From Fusobacteriaceae bacterium UBA2433 (GTDB lineage: Bacteria; Fusobacteriota; Fusobacteriia; Fusobacteriales; Fusobacteriaceae): a DNA stretch of 22,022 nucleotides. The number at the start of each line of letters is the position of its first letter. Position 1 is the stretch's first letter. The stretch is from assembly GCA_002342785.1 (NCBI GenBank), contig DDQV01000121.1:1-22022 (forward strand), given 5' to 3'. The translations under genes and the position numbers were made by a program. Positions 15,977 to 22,022 of the stretch are shown here, in pieces. The notes beneath the pieces were generated by a model. It did not search any database and was not told the origin of the DNA. It worked only from the letters and a program-made list of their open reading frames with translations.

Positions 15977-17440
15977 ATGAAGGCAAAAAAAATAATATTA
16001 ATTTCATGGCTACTCCTAATAACGGGATGTTCTAGCTATGTTCCTAAGACACATGAAGATCTTATGCGAACAAAAAACGATATTAAGTTAGAAGATAATT
16101 TTACTCGAGATAAACAAAATAATTTTCAAAGTGAAAAATGGTGGTTAAACTATAACGATTCAAATTTAAATGAATTAGTAAAGATCATTCTCAAATCAAA
16201 TACCGATTTGAAGATCGCCAAATTAAATATCAAAGCCGCCACTGCAACTATAGATGCAGCCAGTCATAGTGCTCTTAAAATTGGAATTTATGGAGGGGGA
16301 GAAATCTTAGGAACTAGTGAAACATATACAGAATCAGGTATCTTATCTGATCTACTCCAAGAAGACAAAAACACTTATACTGCCTCTGGAGGAATTCGTG
16401 GAAACTATAACTTTGATTTTTATGATAAATATGAAAATTTAACAAAACAACAAAGTTATCTAGCCAAGAGTAGTAAATTTTATTCGAAATTAACTGAGTT
16501 AAATATCTCTGCAAATGTTGCAAAACTTTATGGTTACTATATCTATCTACAAGAGGAAAAAATAAACCTAGATGAAAAATTGTCTGTGTTAGTATCTATT
16601 GAAGATAAAATTAGATCAAATATTGAGATTGGAGGGGGAACAAAAGATGATTTGCTAATCATTCAAAATAAGATCCTTAATTTAAAAAGATATATAAATC
16701 TAAATGAATTTGAAAAAGTATCTACTTCAGAAACAATCTATTCACTGGCCTCTTATAAAAACAAGAGTAAGATTGAAAAGATTTTAAAAAACGCTAAATA
16801 CTCCGATCTTATGAATCAAGAATTTTTAATCCCTGGAAAAATTTCTTCTGACGTTATTATTAATCGTCCTGATGTACAGTATTATCTAATGATTATAAAC
16901 TCTCAAAAAGCTAAGTTGAAATCATTGAAAGCAGATTTTTATCCCCAAGTATCAATTGCTGGAGACATTGGATATAGAGGAATAGGAATAGATAATAGTT
17001 TTAGAGATTTCTCATCTTTAGTATGGTCTTTTGGACCTAAAGTTTATCTTCCAATCTTTAATTTATCAGGTATTAAAGCCAATTATAAAATTGCAGATAT
17101 AAAAGTAAATAAATTTATTGCTAATTATAATAAAACCATAAATGATTCTATCCAAGATATTAATACAAAATTGAGCGGTGCTAAAATATCAAAGATTAAT
17201 TTTATGAATTTAGACACTATTGAAAAAAATGAAGAACAAATTTATAAAAATTCAAATTTAAAATTTGAAAATGGTTTTATTTCTGAGTATCAAAATTTAA
17301 AAGATCACTATATCTATTTAAATTCTTCTTTGAATAAAACTCAACAATCTTACAAACTTTATTCAGATCAAATTGATCTAATAAATAGTTTAGGTGGAGT
17401 ATATAAAAATGAGAAGCAAATAATCAAAGAAAAAATCTAG
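15977..17440 (+). CDS. Outer-membrane efflux lipoprotein (TolC/NodT family)
   Basis: The 487-residue outer-membrane channel of a tripartite pump. A lipoprotein signal peptide ends in the lipobox ITGC, with Cys18 as the lipid anchor. Next come the NodT-type opening around EKWWLNYNDSNLNELVKIIL and two long repeats of coiled-coil helices, each with strand regions for the barrel (GGIRGNYNFDF; FYPQVSIAGDIGYRG). VIINRPDVQYY before the second repeat is typical of the family. AGGAGG stands before the ATG. It is the first gene of the operon, 40 bases before the adaptor gene. Its presence shows that the cell has an outer membrane. One point of order: in E. coli emrAB lacks a cognate outer channel gene, whereas here all three parts are together. 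Confidence 0.92.
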   Translation: MKAKKIILISWLLLITGCSSYVPKTHEDLMRTKNDIKLEDNFTRDKQNNFQSEKWWLNYNDSNLNELVKIILKSNTDLKIAKLNIKAATATIDAASHSALKIGIYGGGEILGTSETYTESGILSDLLQEDKNTYTASGGIRGNYNFDFYDKYENLTKQQSYLAKSSKFYSKLTELNISANVAKLYGYYIYLQEEKINLDEKLSVLVSIEDKIRSNIEIGGGTKDDLLIIQNKILNLKRYINLNEFEKVSTSETIYSLASYKNKSKIEKILKNAKYSDLMNQEFLIPGKISSDVIINRPDVQYYLMIINSQKAKLKSLKADFYPQVSIAGDIGYRGIGIDNSFRDFSSLVWSFGPKVYLPIFNLSGIKANYKIADIKVNKFIANYNKTINDSIQDINTKLSGAKISKINFMNLDTIEKNEEQIYKNSNLKFENGFISEYQNLKDHYIYLNSSLNKTQQSYKLYSDQIDLINSLGGVYKNEKQIIKEKI

Positions 17441-17480
17441 ATTTTAATCTACTAAAAAAATTAAAGGAGTTATATATATT

Positions 17481-18629
17481 ATGTCAGAAATCATAAACAC
17501 AAATAAAAGTTTAGAAGAAAATAAGGGAAAAGCTAAAAAGAAAATTGGAATATTTATCAGTGGAATGATAATTCTTGGAGTCCTTTATGCTCTCTATTTT
17601 TTCCTTTATAGTCGTAACTATGAATCTACTGAAAATGCCTATGTTACAGGCAATCAAACTGCTGTAACTGCTCAAATATCAGGGAGTGTCACTAAGATAA
17701 ACTTTGTAAATACTACAAAAGTAAAAAAGGGTGACTTATTAGTAGAATTTGAAAATACAGATTATCAATTAGCTTTAGAAGGAGCAGAAATAGCTCTAGC
17801 TCAAGCAGTCAGAGATTATTCTTCCCTTGAAACTAATGTTTCTCAATATCAATATTCCCTTGGGGAAAGTTTAAATAATTTAACAAATGTAAAACAAAAT
17901 TATGAAAGAAATTTTAAATTATTCAACAGTGGTTTAATTAGTCGTCAACAGATGGATGCAAGCACTACACAATTAAAAAATGCAAAATTAGCAGTCTCTC
18001 AAAAAAAAGAAGCTCTTGCTAATGCAAAATTACAAGCTAACTCAAAAGATTCTTATAGCCATCCTGCTATTCAAAATGCTATTTTAAAATATAAGCAAGC
18101 ATATCTTAACCTTGCTAGAACAAAAGTTTATGCACCTACAGATGGAATTATAGCTAAAAAATCTATATCTTTAGGACAAAAAGTTGGAATTGGAAATCCT
18201 TTATTTTCAGTAATAGATCTAAATAATGAATGGGTTGAAGTAAATTTAAAAGAAAACCAAATGAAAAATATTAAAATTGGAAATACAGTTGAACTAACAA
18301 GTAGTTTAAATAAAAAAACATATGAAGGTTATATCGTAGGTCTTTCTGCTGGTACTGGAAATGCATTTTCTCTTTTACCCCCCCAAAATGCAAGTGGTAA
18401 CTGGATTAAGATCACTCAAAGAGTTCCTGTAAGAGTAGCCTTTGATAAAGAATCTTTAAAAAATAGTGGCACTCTACCTTTAGGAACAACTATGGAAGCC
18501 AAAATTAATACGAGTATTTTAAAAGATAAAGTTTCTGATATTGAGATTAGTTCTTCTAATCCATATATTTTAGATACAAAAAAAATTCAAAAAACTATAG
18601 ATCATATAGTTAAGGCGAATTTATATTAA
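17481..18629 (+). CDS. emrA: EmrA-type periplasmic adaptor (HlyD family)
   Basis: Membrane-fusion protein of 382 residues that links the inner-membrane pump to the outer-membrane channel. One membrane helix at about 22-44 anchors it, with a short cytoplasmic N-terminus. The first lipoyl half-motif follows (ENAYVTGNQTAVTAQISGSV), then a long helical hairpin (about 95-195, rich in Ala, Gln and Lys), the second lipoyl half (YAPTDGIIAKKSISLGQKV) and a beta-barrel segment with WVEVNLKENQMKNIKIG, the classic EmrA/HlyD signature. AAAGGAG lies about 12 bases from the ATG. It ends 18 bases before the antiporter gene. Drug specificity cannot be read from it. Confidence 0.94.
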   Translation: MSEIINTNKSLEENKGKAKKKIGIFISGMIILGVLYALYFFLYSRNYESTENAYVTGNQTAVTAQISGSVTKINFVNTTKVKKGDLLVEFENTDYQLALEGAEIALAQAVRDYSSLETNVSQYQYSLGESLNNLTNVKQNYERNFKLFNSGLISRQQMDASTTQLKNAKLAVSQKKEALANAKLQANSKDSYSHPAIQNAILKYKQAYLNLARTKVYAPTDGIIAKKSISLGQKVGIGNPLFSVIDLNNEWVEVNLKENQMKNIKIGNTVELTSSLNKKTYEGYIVGLSAGTGNAFSLLPPQNASGNWIKITQRVPVRVAFDKESLKNSGTLPLGTTMEAKINTSILKDKVSDIEISSSNPYILDTKKIQKTIDHIVKANLY

Positions 18630-18647
18630 CTATACTAGGAGGGTTGT

Positions 18648-20171
18648 ATGTCGAACACAAATGATAAGATCACAGGAAAAATAATTTTTATAACTATAGC
18701 CCTTGCTATGGGATCATTTTTAAATATGTTAAACGCTAGTATAGTTAATGTATCTCTTACACATATTGCTGGAAATTTTGGAATCGCTACCAGTAAAAGT
18801 ACATGGATAATCACATCTTATTCTGTTGCAGAAGCAATTGTATTACCTCTTATTGGGTGGCTCACTTTACAGTTTGGAACTGTAAAACAATATATTTGGT
18901 CTACAATATTATTTGCCATGGCAAGTTTACTTTGTGGGATGAGTTTTTCTCTTTCCTCCTTGATTGCTGCTAGATTATTACAAGGAGTTGTCGGTGCTAG
19001 TATGATTCCTCTTTCTCAAACTTTAATTATGAGAATCTTTCCAAAGAAAAAAAGAGGAATAGGTATGGCTATCTGGACGATGACTCTTATCCTTGGTCCT
19101 ATCCTTGGTCCAGTTATTGGAGGTACTATTACTGATGTAGCCTCTTGGAGATGGTGTTTTTATTTTAGTATTCCACTATGTTTTTTATCTAGTGGTGTAA
19201 TCTATTATGTATTCAAAAAAGAATATGCCAATGAAAAATTTACAAAAATAAAAGGTGACATTGTTGGTATTTTTTTACTTATAAGTGGTATTGGATCTCT
19301 ACAAGTTTTTTTAGAACAAGGTACAGATCTAGATTGGTTTGCTAGTCCATTTATTATTATACTAGCTATTACTTCATTTATGTCTCTATCTATCTTAGGT
19401 ATTTGGGAATGGCACCACGAGAGTCCAGTTATAAATGTAAGATTATTTTTAAATAAAAATTTTACTATAGGAGTATTTTCACTTCTAATTGCATCTGCAG
19501 CATTTTATATGACTGCTGTCATCTTACCTTTTTGGCTACAAAATGTTATGGGCTATACTTCATTTATAAGTGGGAAAACTACAGCTACCTTAGGTTTACC
19601 AATATTATTTTTATCTCCTTTCATCGGTAAATATACCGACAAAATTGATAATAGATATATAACTATTACAGGATTTATTATTTTTGCTTTAGTTTCATTT
19701 TCTACTGCTAATTATAGTCTAAATGTTACATCTAGCTATGTTTCATATACCAGAGCTCTAAGTGGTATTGGACTTGCCTTTTTCTTTGTGGCTTTAAATA
19801 ATGTTTCTCTTGGAAGTATTAAACCCACTGAAATTGTAGCTGCTGCTGGAATTTTTAATTTTATGAGAAATTTAGGAAATAGTATTGGAGGCAGTTTATT
19901 TATACCTCTATGGAATCACTCACGAGCTTATCATCATGAAGTGTTAGCCAGTCATATCCATTCAGGTAATCCAAATTTCTTACCGATAATTAATTCTATT
20001 CCAGGTTCTTTACAAGCTAAATTAGTTGTTATAAACGGTTTGATTACTAAAGAAGCCGCTACTATGGGGGTCAACGATGTTCTCTTAATTTCTGGTTTTA
20101 TTATTTTGTCTCTAGTTCCATTTGTACTCTTAGCAAACAAAACAACTGCTACTGTTCAAGATGGTCATTAA
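18648..20171 (+). CDS. emrB: EmrB-type multidrug antiporter (MFS, DHA2, 14 helices)
   Basis: Proton-driven drug exporter of the inner membrane, 507 residues, with the 14-helix pattern of the DHA2 family. Close to EmrB by eye: WIITSYSVAEAIVLPLIGWL, the motif-C antiporter signature LGPILGPVIGG (about 148-158), ARLLQGVVGASMIPLSQ and the DVASWRWCFYFSIP loop. Odd point: the first-helix motif, normally LDxTIxNVAL with an Asp linked to proton coupling or cation recognition in relatives, reads MLNASIVNVSL here, so Asn29 replaces Asp (codon AAC at 18732-18734). AGGAGGG five bases before the ATG fixes the start. Last gene of the efflux operon. Substrates are unknown. Confidence 0.94.
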   Translation: MSNTNDKITGKIIFITIALAMGSFLNMLNASIVNVSLTHIAGNFGIATSKSTWIITSYSVAEAIVLPLIGWLTLQFGTVKQYIWSTILFAMASLLCGMSFSLSSLIAARLLQGVVGASMIPLSQTLIMRIFPKKKRGIGMAIWTMTLILGPILGPVIGGTITDVASWRWCFYFSIPLCFLSSGVIYYVFKKEYANEKFTKIKGDIVGIFLLISGIGSLQVFLEQGTDLDWFASPFIIILAITSFMSLSILGIWEWHHESPVINVRLFLNKNFTIGVFSLLIASAAFYMTAVILPFWLQNVMGYTSFISGKTTATLGLPILFLSPFIGKYTDKIDNRYITITGFIIFALVSFSTANYSLNVTSSYVSYTRALSGIGLAFFFVALNNVSLGSIKPTEIVAAAGIFNFMRNLGNSIGGSLFIPLWNHSRAYHHEVLASHIHSGNPNFLPIINSIPGSLQAKLVVINGLITKEAATMGVNDVLLISGFIILSLVPFVLLANKTTATVQDGH

Positions 20172-20301
20172 AATATTCTTTCTAATTTGCTTTCTAAGGT
20201 CCTTACAAAAAGTGTCCCTTGTATTTATATCTCTATAATCGAAATATAGCAAACTATAAGGTCTTTAAACCTTTAGTACTATTGGTGTTGAGAGGCGTAA
20301 A

Positions 20302-20373
20302 AACAAAAAGGCTCGCTACGAGCCATAAATATAGCGTAATGAGTTCTAAAAGTAGTGTAACAAGCCTTTTTTT
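20302..20373. repeat. Nested hairpin element, terminator-like on both strands
   Basis: GGCTCG (20310-20315), loop CTA, CGAGCC (20319-20324) is a perfect hairpin. On the minus strand it is followed by TTTTTGTTTTT, a standard terminator. On the plus strand GGCT (20310-20313) and CGCTAC (20314-20319) can instead pair with AGCC (20363-20366) and GTAGTG (20352-20357), followed by seven T, a larger terminator for the emrB transcript. The compact shape suggests an interspersed intergenic repeat; a second copy is not in this window. Confidence 0.5.
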
Positions 20374-20530
20374 ACTCTAAAATTACAGTAATTTAGATTC
20401 TTAAAAAAAAAGAAAGAAATTAAGAAAAAATATTTAGTTGTAGTTTTTTTAGATCTAATAAGCTATATATCGACAAAATTAATTTTAGTAAATAATATTA
20501 AAATAATAAAAATATAATTTTTTATTTAAA

Positions 20531-20567
20531 AAGAGGTGATTTCTAAATTATATAGAAATCACCTCTT
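20531..20567 (-). terminator. 15-bp hairpin terminator after lysA
   Basis: AAGAGGTGATTTCTA (20531-20545) and TAGAAATCACCTCTT (20553-20567) pair perfectly around a 7-nt loop. T-runs on both sides let it act in both directions. It starts 14 bases past the lysA stop. Confidence 0.93.
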
Positions 20568-20580
20568 CATTTATTTTTTT

Positions 20581-21870
20581 TTAGTATATATCGTTTCTTA
20601 TTAGATCCTCATATGATTCTCTTCTAACCATAAGAACTGTTTTTCCATCCTCTACCATAACTACAGCAGGTCTAGGAATTTTATTATAATTACTTGCCAT
20701 AGAATAATTATATGCTCCTGTACCAAACACACATAAAATATCTCCTAATTCGGCCTTCTGTAATTTAGTATCTTTCAAAATTAAATCTCCAGATTCACAA
20801 CATTTTCCTGCTACTGTTACCATATTTTCTTTTTTTTCTAAACATCTATTTCCAATTATTCCATTATAGACAGCTTGATATAGGGCAGGTCTTATATTAT
20901 CTGTCATTCCTCCGTCAATAAAATAATAATTTTTTCCTGAATATGTAGTTTTTAATCCTTGAACAGTGTAAAGGGTCGTTCCTGCATTAGCTACTAAAGA
21001 TCTTCCTGGTTCAATCTGAAGTTTTTTTATTCCTAAATTATGTTCTTCATTTATTTCCTCTATAATTCTTACTTGTTCTTTTAGGCATTGTTCTAAATCA
21101 ATAGGCTTATCTCCTTCTGAATAATAAATTCCATATCCGCCTCCTAAATTTAAAGTTTCCACCTCTATTCCTTCTTCTACAAGTTCTTTAATATAATTAG
21201 TCATAACTTGAGCTTCCTTTAAAAAAGAAGTTACATCAAATATTTGAGAACCTATATGAGCATGTATTCCCTCAAATTTAACCCATTTACTTTTATTTAT
21301 CTTTCTAATTAATTCCTTTGTTTCTTTCATAAATATAGATTCTCCAAACTTTGAATCAAATTTTGAAGTTTGAATATATTCATGAGTATGTGCATCTATT
21401 CCTGGATTTATACGTAGTATTGCATCTATTTTTTTTTGTTTTTTTTCACAGATATCATGTAACATTTCAAATTCCAAATGATTATCTACTATTATTGTAC
21501 CTACATTATATTTAACAGCCATCTCTAATTCTTCTATAGATTTACTATTCCCGTGAAAATGAGCTTTTTCCATTGGAAAATTTGCCTTTAAAGCAGTATA
21601 TATTTCTCCTCCAGAAACGACATCTAAACAAAGGTCTAATTTTTCTACTATCTTACACATTCCAACAGTTAAAAATGCTTTAGAAGCATACGCTACATCT
21701 GTTTTAAAAATTTTAGATTTAAAATTCTTTTTTATTAATTCTGCTTTTTCAACTATATAGTTTTTATCCATAACATAAAGGGGTGTTCCATATTCTTCTT
21801 TTAATTTCTTTACAGATACGCCTCCAATTTCTAAGATTCCATCTCTATCAACTTTTTGAGTTCCAAACAT
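20581..21870 (-). CDS. lysA: Diaminopimelate decarboxylase
   Basis: PLP enzyme that decarboxylates meso-diaminopimelate to L-lysine, the last step of lysine synthesis. From the chosen start it has 429 residues. It shows the fold-type III barrel with PLP Lys64 (YASKAFL), HIGSQI, the phosphate-binding GGGYGIYY, EPGRSLVANAG, and the C-terminal CCESGD with the partner-subunit Cys, followed by GAYNYSMASNYN. These together favour LysA over ornithine or arginine decarboxylases. The start is the ATG at 21870, eight bases after AGGTGG; an ATG at 21876 and a longer frame to 21903 are in phase but lie in or before the ribosome site. It stands alone between its own promoter candidate and terminator, away from other lysine genes. 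Confidence 0.96.
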   Translation of the reverse strand: MFGTQKVDRDGILEIGGVSVKKLKEEYGTPLYVMDKNYIVEKAELIKKNFKSKIFKTDVAYASKAFLTVGMCKIVEKLDLCLDVVSGGEIYTALKANFPMEKAHFHGNSKSIEELEMAVKYNVGTIIVDNHLEFEMLHDICEKKQKKIDAILRINPGIDAHTHEYIQTSKFDSKFGESIFMKETKELIRKINKSKWVKFEGIHAHIGSQIFDVTSFLKEAQVMTNYIKELVEEGIEVETLNLGGGYGIYYSEGDKPIDLEQCLKEQVRIIEEINEEHNLGIKKLQIEPGRSLVANAGTTLYTVQGLKTTYSGKNYYFIDGGMTDNIRPALYQAVYNGIIGNRCLEKKENMVTVAGKCCESGDLILKDTKLQKAELGDILCVFGTGAYNYSMASNYNKIPRPAVVMVEDGKTVLMVRRESYEDLIRNDIY

Positions 21871-21905
21871 ATACATCCCCACCTTTCTTTTATTTTTATA
21901 CAAAT

Positions 21906-21935
21906 ATACTACCTTTTTTACTGTTATTCTGTAAA
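21906..21935 (-). promoter_or_regulatory. Candidate promoter of lysA
   Basis: On the minus strand, -35 TTTACA (21935-21930), 18-base spacer, -10 TAGTAT (21911-21906). The leader would be about 30 nt. No T-box or lysine riboswitch fits in the space. Confidence 0.5.
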
Positions 21936-21967
21936 ATATAGATATTATATTTTATAAATAACTATTA

Positions 21968-21995
21968 TTGATTTTAACTCAATATAGTGTATAAT
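21968..21995 (+). promoter_or_regulatory. Candidate promoter reading out of the right edge
   Basis: -35 TTGATT (21968-21973), 16-base spacer, perfect -10 TATAAT (21990-21995). It points away from lysA toward a gene beyond the window. The surrounding sequence is nearly pure A/T, so chance matches are common. Confidence 0.35.
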
Positions 21996-22022
21996 ATATA
22001 TTATTAGTATATATTATATATA

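Larger units (their letters stand above)
20172..20580. other. Intergenic region emrB-lysA (409 bases) with several hairpins
   Basis: No ORF with a ribosome site and no tRNA fold seen. In order: a hairpin AAGGT/ACCTT (20258-20273) without a T-run, the nested GGCTCG element (20302-20373), an imperfect hairpin near 20376-20397 (CTAAAATTA/TAATTTAG), an A-rich stretch, and the lysA terminator (20531-20567). The first ~170 bases are less AT-rich than the neighbouring gaps, which suggests a transcribed or repeated element. Confidence 0.6.

Noticed and set aside
20172..20580. tRNA or other known structured RNA in the gap
   Set aside because: No cloverleaf arms, no TTC-containing T-arm and no CCA end; the hairpins are short and terminator-like.
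21871..21905. Longer LysA start at 21903
   Set aside because: The added residues (Lys/Arg-rich) would be encoded by the ribosome-site region AGGTGGGG itself, and family members start near the chosen Met.
21996..22022. Alternating TA repeat at the right edge as an origin or recombination site
   Set aside because: Simple A/T-rich sequence typical of promoters in such genomes; no DnaA boxes or defined repeats are visible.

Overview
The window is a compact, very AT-rich bacterial chromosome segment holding 14 protein genes. I see no tRNA, rRNA, CRISPR array, transposase or phage gene. A lipoprotein outer-membrane efflux factor and an EmrAB-type pump mean a cell with two membranes. Together with the base composition, strong AGGAGG ribosome sites and ferredoxin-linked pyruvate fermentation to acetate, this suggests a member of the Fusobacteriota (Fusobacterium or Cetobacterium-like). 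That placement is inference; no marker gene in the window proves it.

Region 1 (1-6440, all minus strand) is an acetate-forming energy module. Pyruvate:ferredoxin oxidoreductase makes acetyl-CoA and reduced ferredoxin; phosphotransacetylase and acetate kinase then turn acetyl-CoA into acetate and ATP. pta-ackA form one operon with its own promoter and terminator. nifJ lies downstream with its own consensus promoter and terminator.

Region 2 (6444-8847, minus) holds ftsY, the signal-recognition-particle receptor with a long Lys/Glu-rich N-terminus, behind a MalY/PatB-type C-S lyase gene.

Region 3 (9100-13457, minus) is a probable four-gene operon: an in-frame thymidine kinase-dethiobiotin synthetase fusion, a divergent TruA-like pseudouridine synthase with a KH-like C-terminus (11-nt overlap with the fusion gene), a small HD-domain protein, and a radical SAM protein of the poorly understood TIGR03960 type. 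A terminator follows. This is the least ordinary part of the window.

Region 4 (13908-20171, plus) starts with uppP (undecaprenyl-diphosphate phosphatase), which has its own terminator. It continues with a Rob-like AraC regulator carrying a GyrI-like ligand domain and a three-gene tripartite efflux operon: outer-membrane factor, EmrA-type adaptor and EmrB-type 14-helix antiporter. The regulator probably controls the pump. The EmrB-like protein has Asn where the family's first helix normally has Asp.

Region 5 (20172-22022) has a 409-base gap with nested hairpins that may be a repeat element or a small RNA locus, then lysA (diaminopimelate decarboxylase, minus) with a 15-bp hairpin terminator, and promoter-like sequences on both strands at the right edge.
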